Part shown: piece by piece, positions 34,351 through 43,734 of the stretch | Numbering within the stretch: position 1 is the first letter of the stretch | How the letters are laid out: every line of letters begins with the position of its first letter | DNA from: Hyphomicrobiales bacterium | GTDB taxonomy: Bacteria; Pseudomonadota; Alphaproteobacteria; Rhizobiales; Aestuariivirgaceae | Reading direction: 5' to 3' | Assembly: GCA_016710435.1 (NCBI GenBank) | Contig: JADJVV010000001.1 | Coordinates: 1,014,501-1,078,500 of the forward strand | DNA: 64,000 nucleotides | Notes under the pieces: generated by a model | What the model saw: only the letters and a program-made list of their open reading frames with translations | Told to the model about the DNA's origin: nothing | Databases searched by the model: none | Made by a program: the position numbers and the translations under genes

Positions 34351-35643
34351 TCAGACGATGCCCGACGACGAGCCTGCAACGGCGGGACGTTCGGCCGTCT
34401 TGCGGGCACGATAGCCCGAGGCACGGTAGGTCTCGATCGGTGCCAGAGCGCCTCCCTTGCGCAGCCGCGCCTCCGCCAGGATCGGGGACACGTCGGTGGT
34501 ATAGGCGACCTTCAGCATGCGGTGCGCCGCCATCACATCGTTGGACTCCTGCGCGGCAGCGAGCCCCTTGCGGTTGACCAGTGAGGCCTGCACGAAGCTC
34601 CGAAGGATTTCCGTGGCCGACGACATCAGGCTTTCGATCGGGTCCGTGACGTTGTGCGACTGGTCAATCATGTAGGCCGGGGCGAAGTCCTTGGCCTTGC
34701 GCAATTCGGCATCCACCAGTTCGTTGAACACGAGGAAGAGGCGGAACGGCTCGATGGCGCCCGCATCAAGATCATCGTCGCCATACTTTGAGTCATTGAA
34801 GTGGAAGCCTGCAAGCCGCCCAACATGAATGAGCCGCGCCACGATCTGCTCGATATTGGTATTGGGCGCATGGTGGCCAAGATCGACGAGGCACTTCGCC
34901 TGCGGCCCCAGGTGCTGCGCCGCCATGAGGCTGGAACCCCAGTCGGAGATCACCGTGGAATAGAAGGCGGGCTCATACATCTTGTGTTCGAGGAAGAGCA
35001 GCCAGTTCTTTGGCAGGCCGGCGTAGATCTGTTCGCAGGCCGCCAGATAGTTGTCGAACATCCGAGTCAGGTTCTGCTGTCCGGGAAAGTTGGTGCCGTC
35101 GGCGATCCACACCGTCAGCGCCGTCGACCCCAGCTTCTGGCCGATCTCGATGCATTCCAGATTATGCTCCACCGCCTGCTGCCGCGTTCCCTTGTCGGCA
35201 TGCGACAGGGAGCCATGCTTGTAGGAGAGCGGCTGGCCCTTCTGGTCCTGGAAGGTGTTGGAATTGACTGCATCGAAGCCAAGCGAATATTGCGCCGCCT
35301 CCTGGCGGAGCGCATTGTAGTCTGAGACCTTGTCCCACGGGAAATGCGGGGACACGGTTCCCGTGGCGCGCGTCAACTGGTTGATGACGCCACAGTCTTC
35401 CAGCTTGTCGTGGACGTGGCGTGGTTCACCAGGCCCTGGAAAGCGGGCGAAGCGCGTGCCCCCCGTGCCCACGCCCCAGGTGGGCACGGCCACCTGATAG
35501 TCCATGGTCCGCCGTGTCAGGTCTTCGATCGAAATCCCGCGCCGCTGCAACTGCTGCCCGAGATGGGCATAATCATCCGTGTGGGCGATGAGAGACTTCG
35601 CGTTCTCACCTGCAATGAAATCACCTGAAATCGCGAAGCTCAT
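34351..35643 (-). CDS. rhaI: L-rhamnose isomerase (RhaI type)
   Basis: 430 residues, TIM barrel of the xylose-isomerase-like superfamily, matching the Pseudomonas stutzeri/rhizobial L-rhamnose isomerase rather than E. coli RhaA. Metal-binding residues are in LEHKMYEPAFYSTVISDW, LVDLGHHAPNTNIEQ and HFNDSKYGDDDLD. It converts L-rhamnose to L-rhamnulose in the cytoplasm. It lies six bases behind the aldolase/dehydrogenase gene, so they share one message. Rhamnulose kinase and transporter genes are not in the window. Confidence 0.93.
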   Translation of the reverse strand: MSFAISGDFIAGENAKSLIAHTDDYAHLGQQLQRRGISIEDLTRRTMDYQVAVPTWGVGTGGTRFARFPGPGEPRHVHDKLEDCGVINQLTRATGTVSPHFPWDKVSDYNALRQEAAQYSLGFDAVNSNTFQDQKGQPLSYKHGSLSHADKGTRQQAVEHNLECIEIGQKLGSTALTVWIADGTNFPGQQNLTRMFDNYLAACEQIYAGLPKNWLLFLEHKMYEPAFYSTVISDWGSSLMAAQHLGPQAKCLVDLGHHAPNTNIEQIVARLIHVGRLAGFHFNDSKYGDDDLDAGAIEPFRLFLVFNELVDAELRKAKDFAPAYMIDQSHNVTDPIESLMSSATEILRSFVQASLVNRKGLAAAQESNDVMAAHRMLKVAYTTDVSPILAEARLRKGGALAPIETYRASGYRARKTAERPAVAGSSSGIV

Positions 35644-35649
35644 GTGCCC

Positions 35650-37716
35650 CTACCGTGTGAAGGAAGCGAGATGACCCGCATCCACGTTGAGGATGTTGCC
35701 CGTGGACTTGTTGGAGGCATCGGAAGCAAACCAGTAGACCGCCTCGGCAATGTCCTCGGGATAGACGGAACGTTGCAGCAGCGAGCGCTTGCGATAGTGA
35801 TCGTCCAGTTCATCGGGCTTGATGCCGAGGCTCTGGGCGCGGCTCATGCGGAAACCTTCCGACATGATCTTCGAACCGCGCAGCACCGCATCCGGGTTCA
35901 CCGTGTTGACGCGGATGCCGAGCGGCGCACCTTCCGCCGCCAGCACGCGCGCCAGATGGATTTCCGCCGCCTTCATCGCGCCATAGGCCGAGGTGCCGGG
36001 CGAGGCCACCATGCCATTCTTCGAGGCGATGTAGATCATTGAGCCTGCGTTGTTCTGACGCTTCAGCAGGCGGAAGCCTTCGCGGCCCACGAGGAAATAA
36101 CCCGTGCCAAGGATGGCCATCTGCTTGTTCCACACATCGAGCGTCGTCTCATCCGCCGGCATGGGAATGGCAATGCCCGCATTGTTGACGACGATGTCGA
36201 GGCCGCCGAAGCGCAGCGCGGTCTCGTCGAAGCCCTTCACCACGGCCTCTTCCTTCGTCACGTCCATGTTGACGGTGAAGACATTGTCCTTGCCGAAGCG
36301 CTTGCCCAGTGCCGCGCTCACCTCTTTCATGCCGTCGTCATTGATGTCGGCGATGGTGACACAGGCGCCTTCCGAGAGCAGCTTTTCGACGATCGCAAGC
36401 CCGATGCCGCTGGCACCACCCGTGACGAGCGCCACACGCCCCTGCAAGGCCTTGGGCTTCGGCATGCGCTGCAGCTTCGCTTCTTCCAGCAGCCAATATT
36501 CGATGTTGAAGGCCTCCTGCTCGGGAAGGCCGCGATACTGCGACACGCCGTTGGCGCCGCGCATCACGTTGATGGCGTTCACATAGAATTCCGAGGCGAT
36601 GCGCGCCGTGGCCTTGTCCTTGGCAAAGGAGATGAGCCCCACGCGCGGCACGAGATAGATCACGGCATTGGCGTCGCGCAGCGCGGGCGAATCCGCATGC
36701 TTGCAGCGCGCGTAATAGGCCGCGTAGTCCTTGCGGTAGCCGTCCAGAAGCGCATCGAGGGCGGGACCGTCGGCATCATGCGGCACGATCAGCGGCTTGA
36801 TCTTGGTGCGCAGGAAGTGGTCCGGGCATGAGGTGCCGAGCGGAGCCAGCGCGCCGAGCTGCTTTGAATTGACGAAGTCCAGCACCTCGGGAACGTCGGT
36901 GAAGTGGCCCGCCTTGTGCTCGCCCTTGCTGATGCGTCCGCGAATATCCGGCATGAGGCGGCGCGCCACCGCCTTGCGTTCCTCCGCCGGGAGCGATGCC
37001 ACGGCCTCGCCGCCAAACACGGGGCGCTTCACATTCTTGTCGAGCCACACCGCAGCCTTGTTGATGATGCGGAGCGTCGTCTCGTAGCTTTCCTTGGCGG
37101 TCTTGCCCCAGGTGAACAGGCCATGGGCACCCAGCACAACGCCCACGAGTTTCGGATTGGCCGCCGCCATGGCGCCGAGCTTGATGCCAAGGTCGATGCC
37201 CGGGCGCTGCCACGGCAGGTAGCCCATCTCGTCGCCGAAGATCTCCTTGGTCAGCTTCTCGGAATCGGCCGAGGCGGCAATGGCGATCACCGCGTCCGAA
37301 TGCACATGATCCACATGGGCCCACGGCACATAGCCATGGAGGCAGGTATCGATCGACGGTGCGCGGGGATTGAGGTTGAAGATGCAATGGTTCAGCGCGT
37401 GCACCATCGCGTCTTCCTGGTCGAGGCTCTTGTAGAGGGACTTCAGCGATTCCAGCTTGTCCATGTAGAGTGTGGCAAACCCGTCGAGCTTCATGGAGCC
37501 GAGGTCGCCGCCGGAGCCTTTCACCCACAGCACGGTCACATCCTTGCCCGTCAGCGGATCCTTGTGCGTCACCTTGGCGGAGGTGTTGCCGCCACCGAAG
37601 TTGGTGATCCGGAGATCGGCCCCCAGCAGGTTGGAGCGATAGAGGAGTTTGCCCGGCTCATCGAGACTGGCGGCGTGTTTATCGTCCCACAGGGACGTCA
37701 GGAGGATGTTGCTCAT
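35650..37716 (-). CDS. rhaD: bifunctional rhamnulose-1-phosphate aldolase / short-chain dehydrogenase
   Basis: 688 residues. The first 420 or so are a class II aldolase/adducin domain (NFGGGNTSAKV, CLHGYVPWAHVDHVHSDAV with zinc ligands, VVLGAHGLFTWG). From about 425 an SDR domain follows (LVTGGASGIGLAI, NNAGIA, YGAMKAAE). The aldolase half splits rhamnulose 1-phosphate to DHAP and L-lactaldehyde; the dehydrogenase half oxidises the lactaldehyde, as known for such fusions. The ATG at 37716 is chosen over an ATG and a TTG slightly upstream by likeness to the family start. It is first in the rhamnose unit and divergent from the DeoR gene. Confidence 0.92.
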   Translation of the reverse strand: MSNILLTSLWDDKHAASLDEPGKLLYRSNLLGADLRITNFGGGNTSAKVTHKDPLTGKDVTVLWVKGSGGDLGSMKLDGFATLYMDKLESLKSLYKSLDQEDAMVHALNHCIFNLNPRAPSIDTCLHGYVPWAHVDHVHSDAVIAIAASADSEKLTKEIFGDEMGYLPWQRPGIDLGIKLGAMAAANPKLVGVVLGAHGLFTWGKTAKESYETTLRIINKAAVWLDKNVKRPVFGGEAVASLPAEERKAVARRLMPDIRGRISKGEHKAGHFTDVPEVLDFVNSKQLGALAPLGTSCPDHFLRTKIKPLIVPHDADGPALDALLDGYRKDYAAYYARCKHADSPALRDANAVIYLVPRVGLISFAKDKATARIASEFYVNAINVMRGANGVSQYRGLPEQEAFNIEYWLLEEAKLQRMPKPKALQGRVALVTGGASGIGLAIVEKLLSEGACVTIADINDDGMKEVSAALGKRFGKDNVFTVNMDVTKEEAVVKGFDETALRFGGLDIVVNNAGIAIPMPADETTLDVWNKQMAILGTGYFLVGREGFRLLKRQNNAGSMIYIASKNGMVASPGTSAYGAMKAAEIHLARVLAAEGAPLGIRVNTVNPDAVLRGSKIMSEGFRMSRAQSLGIKPDELDDHYRKRSLLQRSVYPEDIAEAVYWFASDASNKSTGNILNVDAGHLASFTR

Positions 37717-37745
37717 GGCGCAAACCATAGGCAAGGCATTCGCTC

Positions 37746-37833
37746 AAGGTCAATCAGAAATCATCACTGCATGTGCGATATTGCACTGCAATGACGTTTT
37801 GCGATGCAATATGAGTGAAACGACATTGACCTT
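37746..37833. promoter_or_regulatory. nested inverted repeats in the rhaD-deoR divergent promoter
   Basis: AAGGTCAAT (37746-37754) mirrors ATTGACCTT (37825-37833), and inside it ATATTGCA (37778-37785) mirrors TGCAATAT (37805-37812). Both are perfect and almost share one centre. The layout suits a DeoR-type repressor binding cooperatively to both promoters. The stretch is AT-richer than its neighbours. Confidence 0.6.
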
Positions 37834-37861
37834 TGTGAGCGATTTTGATTAGCGTCCGCTC

Positions 37862-38665
37862 ATGCATGAACGCGAGCGCTGGCAGTTGATCCTCACCCAC
37901 ATCCGCAGCCGTGGCGTCATGCGGCTGCGCGAATTGGGTGCCATGACGGGGGCCTCGCCCGCCACCCTGCGCCGCGATGTCACCAAGCTGGAGGAGCTGG
38001 GCCAGATCAGGCGTATTCATGGTGGCATCGAAGTCGTGGAGTCGTTCCAGCAGTCGCACCTCAGCGCCAGGCCCTTCGGCATTGCCCAGGGCATGAACTC
38101 CGCCAAGAAGCGGGCGCTGGCGCGCGAAGCCGCCAACATGTGCCGCGACGGCGAATCGATCATCATCAATGCCGGTTCCACCACCTGGTACATGGCCGAA
38201 TACCTGCGTGAGCGCCGACTGCAGATTCTCACCAACTCCTTTCCCATCGCTCAGGAACTGATCGGAACCAGCGGCAACCGCATCGTGTTGCCCGGCGGCG
38301 AGGTCTATCGCGAGCAGGGCATCATCCTCTCGCCGTTTGATGAAGATGCGATCCAGCATTTCACCGCGTCGCGCATGTTCATGAGCTGCCATGCCATCAG
38401 CCAGATGGGCGTGATCGAGGGAGATCCTCTCATTGCCCGCGCCGAGGCGAAGCTCCTCACCCGCGCCGAGCAGCTGGTGGTGCTGGCCGATTCCACCAAG
38501 TTCGAGACACGGGGCTCCATGGTGTTGTGCCAGCTCTCCCAGGTCCATACCCTCATCACCGACGAGGACGCGCCCCCCGCCATGCTCGACATGATGCGCG
38601 GCCGTGGCGTCAATGTGGTGATCGCCCGCGACGGCAGCGAGGCGAATTCGCGCACCGCCGCCTGA
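37862..38665 (+). CDS. DeoR-family transcriptional regulator of the rhamnose unit
   Basis: 267 residues. The N-terminal winged helix (about 4-57) shows MRLRELGAMTGASPATLRRDV and the wing IRRIHGG. The DeoR sugar-phosphate sensor domain follows (INAGSTTWYMAE, LPGGEVYREQG). It is divergent from rhaD-rhaI across a 145-base gap holding nested inverted repeats. By position it should repress the rhamnose genes and respond to a phosphorylated intermediate, as RhaR does in rhizobia; that link is inference. Confidence 0.85.
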   Translation: MHERERWQLILTHIRSRGVMRLRELGAMTGASPATLRRDVTKLEELGQIRRIHGGIEVVESFQQSHLSARPFGIAQGMNSAKKRALAREAANMCRDGESIIINAGSTTWYMAEYLRERRLQILTNSFPIAQELIGTSGNRIVLPGGEVYREQGIILSPFDEDAIQHFTASRMFMSCHAISQMGVIEGDPLIARAEAKLLTRAEQLVVLADSTKFETRGSMVLCQLSQVHTLITDEDAPPAMLDMMRGRGVNVVIARDGSEANSRTAA

Positions 38666-38704
38666 GCGGTTTGCGTGACGCGGCACGTCCTGTAACCTCC
38701 GCCC

Positions 38705-39151
38705 ATGCACGCCCTCATCCTCAATCTCGTCCTCGCCACGGTCATGATGACCTGGACGGTTGGCATCCATTTCTTCGGCATCGTCTTTTTGCTGCGGCTC
38801 CTCACTCGCCACAGCCACCGCGTCGCCCACATGTCCGAGGTGATGCGGCAGATCTCGTTGCTGATTTTCGCCGTACTCGGCATCGTCGCCCTGCATACGG
38901 CGGAAATCTGGTCCTATGCGCTGGTCTACCTCACGCTGGGCGCCATCACCGAGTTCGAGCCGGCGCTCTATTTCTCCACCGTCAGTTTCACCACCCTGGG
39001 CTACGGCGACATCGTACTGGGGCCGGACTGGCGCATCATGAGCGCCATCGAAGGCGCCAACGGCCTCATCCTCTTCGGCTGGTCCACCGCCTTCCTCATT
39101 TCCATGATGAGCAAGATGCGCACCCTCGAACACGACTGGCTGGAGCGCTGA
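38705..39151 (+). CDS. small ion channel with K+ selectivity filter
   Basis: 148 residues. Hydrophobic helices at about 4-32 and 48-68, a pore loop with SFTTLGYGDIVLG, and a last helix at about 113-132. The TLGYGD sequence is the potassium selectivity filter of the Ion_trans_2 family. No cytoplasmic RCK or nucleotide-binding domain is attached. It is presumably a tetrameric inner-membrane K+ channel. It begins 39 bases after the DeoR gene. Confidence 0.8.
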   Translation: MHALILNLVLATVMMTWTVGIHFFGIVFLLRLLTRHSHRVAHMSEVMRQISLLIFAVLGIVALHTAEIWSYALVYLTLGAITEFEPALYFSTVSFTTLGYGDIVLGPDWRIMSAIEGANGLILFGWSTAFLISMMSKMRTLEHDWLER

Positions 39152-39177
39152 GGCAATGTACGTCTTCTCCACCTGAC

Positions 39178-39474
39178 CTAGAACGTCATCACCTCGGTGT
39201 CATGCTCCATGAACGACACGACCTCGGGCACCCAGCGCGACTCCACAAAGGCCACGTGGTCGGGATGGATGTTGTAGCCGTGATAGGCATCCTGGTCGTC
39301 GAAGGTCATGGAGACGGCATAGTCGAAATCATTCTTCGGACTCGTCTCCCGCGAAATCGCAAAATCCCGCACACCGGGAATCTTCTGCAAGCCATTGAGG
39401 GCATCAAGGAACGACCGCTCTTGCGTCGAACCCTTGGCATGCTTCAGCTTGAAAATGGCCGCGTGACGGATCAC
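39178..39474 (-). CDS. Dabb-family (stress-responsive A/B barrel) protein
   Basis: 98 residues, ferredoxin-like A/B barrel with IRHAAIFKLK at the start and FDYAVSMTFDDQDAYHGYNIHPDHVAFV, typical of Dabb proteins. Members are dimeric and mostly of unknown function; a few are cyclases or lyases. It overlaps the dihydropyrimidinase stop by four bases (ATGA), so it belongs to that message and may serve pyrimidine breakdown. Confidence 0.82.
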   Translation of the reverse strand: MIRHAAIFKLKHAKGSTQERSFLDALNGLQKIPGVRDFAISRETSPKNDFDYAVSMTFDDQDAYHGYNIHPDHVAFVESRWVPEVVSFMEHDTEVMTF

Positions 39475-40919
39475 GGCGTCACCTCGATCCGCTCAACTCC
39501 CTTCGGCTGCGTGATGCCTTTCCAGATCGAGAACGCCTGGTTCACGGGGGCGTTGGGTTTGCGGGCGACGAAGTCTCCGTCGCCGGCCTTGGCGCGCATG
39601 TCGCCCTGATCCCAGGCGATCTTGCCACGCGAGATCACGGTGCGCGGCACGCCCGTGCACTTGAAGCCTTCGAAGACATTGTATTCGATGCGGCTGATCT
39701 GCTTCTTCGCCGTGATCGTCTTGGTGCCCTTGGGGTCCCAGATCACGATGTCGGCGTCCGCGCCCGCGCGCACCACTCCCTTGCGCGGATACATGTTGAG
39801 GATCTTGGCGATGTTGGTGGAGGTCGCCGCCACGAATTCCTCCTTGGTCAGGCGCCCCGTGTTCACGCCTGCGGTCCACAGCACCGGCATGCGGTCTTCA
39901 AGCCCGCCCGTGCCGTTGGGAATCTGCGTGAAGTTTTTCGTCCCCATGCGCTTCTGCGCGCGCGTGAAGGTGGCGTGATCGGTGGCCACGACCGAGAGCG
40001 TGCCCGATTGCAGGCCCGCCCACAGCGAATCCTGGTGCTTCTTGTTGCGGAAGGGCGGGCTCATCACGCGGCCCGCCGCATGGTCCCAGTCCTTGTTCTG
40101 GTATTCGCTGTCGTCAAGCACGAGATACTGCACCAGCGGTTCGCCATAAACGCGCTGCCCCGCCTGCTTGGCGCGGCGGATGGCGTCATGCGTCTGCTCG
40201 CAACTCACATGCACGATGTAGAGCGGCACACCCGCCATGTCGGCGATCATGATGGCGCGGTTGGCGGCCTCGCCTTCCACTTCCGGCGGACGCGAATAGC
40301 TGTGGCCTTCAGGGCCCGTGACGCCACGCGCCAGAAGGTCGGCCTGCATGCGCGCCACAACATCGCCGTTCTCGGCATGCACCAGCGGAAGCGCGCCAAG
40401 CTGGGCGCAGCGCTTGAACGAGTTGTAGAGTTCGTCATCGTTCACCATCAGCGCGCCCTTGTAGGCCATGAAGTGCTTGAAGGTGTTGATGCCGTAGGTC
40501 TTCACCACGGTTTCCATTTCATCGTGGATCATCGGCGACCATTGTGTGATTGCCATGTGGAAGGAATAGTCGGCGGCCGCCTTCTCGCCCTTGTGGCGCC
40601 AGGCCTGATAGGCCTTGAGCAGGCTCTCGCCGGGCGCCGGAAGGCAGAAGTCCACTGTCATCGTCGTGCCGCCCGCCAGGCCCGCCATGGTGCCGGATTC
40701 ATAGTCGTCGGCGGTCGACGTGCCCATGAAGGGCATGTCCATGTGCGTGTGCGGATCAATGCCGCCGGGCATGACATAGCAGCCGCCCGCATCAATCACC
40801 GTATCGCCCGAGAGGCCCTCGCCGACGGCAACAATCTGCCCGTCCTTGATGAGCACGTCGGCGCGTTCGGAAACATCGGCATTCACGACAGTTCCGCCGC
40901 GGATCAAAGTGGTGGCCAT
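39471..40919 (-). CDS. dihydropyrimidinase / D-hydantoinase
   Basis: 482 residues of the cyclic amidohydrolase family. The di-zinc site is built from His57 and His59 (PHTHMD), a lysine expected to be carboxylated (Lys154 in FMAYKG), His181 (VHAENG), His237 (IVHVSC) and Asp314 (VATDHA). It hydrolyses 5,6-dihydrouracil to N-carbamoyl-beta-alanine, the second step of reductive pyrimidine degradation, and may also accept hydantoins. A RutR-type palindrome lies 19 bases upstream of the start. It is followed by the coupled Dabb gene. Dihydropyrimidine dehydrogenase is not in the window. Confidence 0.92.
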   Translation of the reverse strand: MATTLIRGGTVVNADVSERADVLIKDGQIVAVGEGLSGDTVIDAGGCYVMPGGIDPHTHMDMPFMGTSTADDYESGTMAGLAGGTTMTVDFCLPAPGESLLKAYQAWRHKGEKAAADYSFHMAITQWSPMIHDEMETVVKTYGINTFKHFMAYKGALMVNDDELYNSFKRCAQLGALPLVHAENGDVVARMQADLLARGVTGPEGHSYSRPPEVEGEAANRAIMIADMAGVPLYIVHVSCEQTHDAIRRAKQAGQRVYGEPLVQYLVLDDSEYQNKDWDHAAGRVMSPPFRNKKHQDSLWAGLQSGTLSVVATDHATFTRAQKRMGTKNFTQIPNGTGGLEDRMPVLWTAGVNTGRLTKEEFVAATSTNIAKILNMYPRKGVVRAGADADIVIWDPKGTKTITAKKQISRIEYNVFEGFKCTGVPRTVISRGKIAWDQGDMRAKAGDGDFVARKPNAPVNQAFSIWKGITQPKGVERIEVTP

Positions 40920-40938
40920 GGTAGTCCTCCGGTGATTT

Positions 40939-40954
40939 TTGACTGTTTGGTCAG
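40939..40954. promoter_or_regulatory. RutR-type operator
   Basis: TTGACTGTTTGGTCAG, 19 bases before the dihydropyrimidinase start. It is the same type of 16-base palindrome as at 28084-28099 and 45416-45431. Confidence 0.7.
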
Positions 40955-40980
40955 AAGATGCCGCCGCGCGCGAGAACCTG

Positions 40981-41820
40981 TCAAGCCCGCACGCGTTTGA
41001 GCGTCAGCGCGATACCGCCAAGGATGAGCGCGGATGCCAGCAGGAATTCGCCTGGCAAATGCTCCCCCAGCAACAGGAAACCTCCCGCTGCGGCGACAGC
41101 CGGCACCAGCAGCTGCAAGGCACCTGCCGTGAACACGTTCATGTGCGGAACGACAGCATACCACATCACATAGCCCAGGGCCGATGTGAAGATACCGGAG
41201 GCGAGCGCCAGCAGCAGGCCATGGAGGCCTGGCCATTCCGGCTGGGCGGCCACCAGCCAGATGCCTGCGAGGACAGCCGCGCCGAGAAAATTCCGCGCCG
41301 TGCGCGCCACCGCGTGGCCGCCCTTGCGGCCTTCAACGGTGTAGAATCCCCAGGCCACGCCAGCCACGATCATCAACAACGCGGCAAGGATCGGCGGAGC
41401 CGACGCGCGCGGCAACAGAAGCCAGCCAAGTCCGGCAAGGGCGATGGCAATGCCGAGCACATCCCGTGTCCGCGGCGCGTGTCCCATGACCATGGCAATG
41501 GCGGAAACGGTGAGCTGTACCACCCCGAACAGGATCAAGGCACCCGTTGCCGCACCCATGGCGACATACGCATAGGTGAATGCGAGTGCGTAAATGAACA
41601 ACGCTGCAATGCCGGCAAGATCCTTGGGGCCCGGGGCAAAGGTCAGGCCCCTGGCGAGGCCAATTGCAGCAAGCATGGCTGCGCCGGAAATCAACCGCAC
41701 ACCCATGAACATGGCCGGGGAAATGTCGTGGCTGGAAAGGGCAAGCCGCGTCAGTACGGAGTTGCCCGCAAAAGCCAGGATTGCGGCCACTGTCAAGGCG
41801 AGTGTGAGAAGCGGTTTCAT
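40981..41820 (-). CDS. EamA/DMT-family transporter
   Basis: 279 residues with about ten membrane helices in two EamA repeats (first starting FAGNSVLTRLAL, second VAWGFYTVEGRKGG). Drug/metabolite transporters of this type usually export amino acids or other small metabolites. The substrate is unknown. The ATG at 41820 begins the first helix; upstream residues in the open frame are not conserved. It lies between the dihydropyrimidinase operon and the pyrimidine-type ABC transporter but has no RutR-like site of its own. Confidence 0.83.
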   Translation of the reverse strand: MKPLLTLALTVAAILAFAGNSVLTRLALSSHDISPAMFMGVRLISGAAMLAAIGLARGLTFAPGPKDLAGIAALFIYALAFTYAYVAMGAATGALILFGVVQLTVSAIAMVMGHAPRTRDVLGIAIALAGLGWLLLPRASAPPILAALLMIVAGVAWGFYTVEGRKGGHAVARTARNFLGAAVLAGIWLVAAQPEWPGLHGLLLALASGIFTSALGYVMWYAVVPHMNVFTAGALQLLVPAVAAAGGFLLLGEHLPGEFLLASALILGGIALTLKRVRA

Positions 41821-41938
41821 GTCCGTCAACTCAAGGCGTGGCCGGCCTGACAATCCACGCGGCAGCTCCGCATGCGGATGCATGGGGAGTGGAGCCCCTG
41901 CGCTACCCGTTTCCGGAAAGAGCGCAGGGGCGTGTCGC

Positions 41939-42934
41939 TTACATGCCCTTGGCCTTGTCCGTCACGGCGGCGGACCAGGCGCCTTCCGGCTTCTTGGTGA
42001 TGACCGGGGCCTCGCCGCCAGACGAGAGCAGCGTTTCCACCGTGCGGTCGGCAGCAGCGATGTCGAGGGTGCCATCCGAGCCTTCCGTCAGCTTGGAGAT
42101 TTCGCCCATCATGCGCTTCTGATGGTCGATGGCAGCGGCACCCGTCGCGTCGGCATCGACAACGATCTGGGCAGATTCATCGTTATTGGCTCGGGCATAG
42201 TCCCAGCCCTTCATGGACGCCTTGACGAACTTCGCCATGGTCTCGACGAAAGCCGGATCCTTCAGCTTGTCCTCAAGAACATAGAGGCCGTCTTCCAGCG
42301 TGGCCACACCCTGGTCCTCATACTTGAAGGTGACGAGCTGGTCGGCGGGAATGCCGGCGTCGATCACCTGCCAGTATTCATTGTAGGTCATGGTGGAGAC
42401 GCAATCCGCCTGCTTCTGGATCAAAGGATCAACGTTGAAGCCCTGCTTGATGACCTTGACGCCACCGGCCGAACCATCGGTCTTGTAGCCAAGGCGCGAC
42501 ATCCAGGCCATGAAGGGATATTCGTTTCCGAAGAACCACACGCCCAATGTTCTGTCCTTCAGGTCTGTCGGTGCCTTGATGCCGGTTTCAGCGCGGCAGG
42601 TGAGCATCATGCCGGAACGCTTGAAGGGCTGGGCGATATTCACCGTGGGCAAGCCCTTTTCACGCGAGGCCAGCGCCGAGGGCATCCAGTCCACGGCGAC
42701 GTCAGCGCCGCCGCCTGCCAGCACCTGCTGCGGGTTCACGTCCGGCCCGCCCAGCTTGATCTCAACATCAAGACCGGCGTCCTTGTAGAAGCCCTTGGCT
42801 TGTGCGACGTAGTAGCCGGCAAACTGCGCCTGCGTCACCCACTTCAGCTGCAGTGTGACCTTTTCGGCACTGGCCGCACTGGCAGTGGCGAGCATGGCCG
42901 CAGCAGCGGCTGCCGCCGTCAGATATTTCTTCAT
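41939..42934 (-). CDS. ABC transporter substrate-binding protein, NMT1/THI5-like
   Basis: 331 residues with a signal peptide (cut after ASAASA). The mature protein opens VTLQLKWVTQAQFAGYYVAQAKGF, the standard NMT1/THI5 beginning, with DVAVDWMPSALASREKG later. Such receptors bind pyrimidines, riboflavin, sulfonates or similar. The permeases, ATPase and RutR-like regulator next to it make a pyrimidine or related heterocycle the likely ligand. It is the last gene of the four-gene transporter unit. Confidence 0.85.
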   Translation of the reverse strand: MKKYLTAAAAAAAMLATASAASAEKVTLQLKWVTQAQFAGYYVAQAKGFYKDAGLDVEIKLGGPDVNPQQVLAGGGADVAVDWMPSALASREKGLPTVNIAQPFKRSGMMLTCRAETGIKAPTDLKDRTLGVWFFGNEYPFMAWMSRLGYKTDGSAGGVKVIKQGFNVDPLIQKQADCVSTMTYNEYWQVIDAGIPADQLVTFKYEDQGVATLEDGLYVLEDKLKDPAFVETMAKFVKASMKGWDYARANNDESAQIVVDADATGAAAIDHQKRMMGEISKLTEGSDGTLDIAAADRTVETLLSSGGEAPVITKKPEGAWSAAVTDKAKGM

Positions 42935-42969
42935 CTTTAGTCTCCCTGTTTTATGTCCAAAGTCACGCC

Positions 42970-43734
42970 TTACGTGCGGTAAGACGGATGCCAGAATGTC
43001 ACTCCCCGTTCTGCCAGAACGAGCAGTGCATAAAAAAGCGAGCCCGCCACCGCCGCCACGGCGATTTCGGCCCAGACCAGATCGAGGCTCATGCTGCCGA
43101 AGCCCGTCTGCATGCGAAAGCCCATGCCCGCGATGCGCGTGCCGAAAAACTCGGCCACGATGGCACCAATCATCGCCAGTGTCGAATTGATCTTCAGGGC
43201 GTTGAAGAGGAAGGGCATGGCGGCGGGCAGCCGCAAGGACGTGAGAGCCTGCATCCACGAGGCATTGTAGGAGCGCATGAGGTCACGCTCCAGATGCGAG
43301 GATGCCTGCAGGCCCGCAAGCGCGTTCACCAGCATGGGGAAGAAGGTCATGATCACAACAACCGCGATGTTGGGCGCAACGCCCGTGCCGAACCACATCA
43401 CCATGATGGGGGCCACGCCGACGAGCGGCAGCACCGAGAAGAAGTTTCCGAGCGGCAGGAGGCCGCGCCGGAGGAAATCGAAACGGTCGCACAGAAGCGC
43501 CACGATGAGCCCCGCAGCACAACCGATGATCCAGCCGGGAATCACCGCCTGGATAACGGTCTTGAGGAAATCGTAGGCCAGCAGCGGAATCTCGTTCGTG
43601 ATGCGCGCCCCGATCACCGAGGGCGCGGGCAGCAGCACCTGCGGGATCGGAATGGCGCGGCAGGCCACCTCCCAGACGGCGAGGATCGCCACACCTAGCA
43701 GCGCCGGGGCGAGAAGGTTGCGCAAGGCCCTCAT
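42970..43734 (-). CDS. ABC transporter permease (SsuC/ThiX type), 1
   Basis: 254 residues, about six helices, with the EAA loop (MRSYNASWMQALTSLRLPAAMP). It overlaps the next permease gene by four bases (ATGA at 43731-43734). The two permeases probably form a heterodimer, unusual for this family in which homodimers are common. Confidence 0.87.
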   Translation of the reverse strand: MRALRNLLAPALLGVAILAVWEVACRAIPIPQVLLPAPSVIGARITNEIPLLAYDFLKTVIQAVIPGWIIGCAAGLIVALLCDRFDFLRRGLLPLGNFFSVLPLVGVAPIMVMWFGTGVAPNIAVVVIMTFFPMLVNALAGLQASSHLERDLMRSYNASWMQALTSLRLPAAMPFLFNALKINSTLAMIGAIVAEFFGTRIAGMGFRMQTGFGSMSLDLVWAEIAVAAVAGSLFYALLVLAERGVTFWHPSYRT

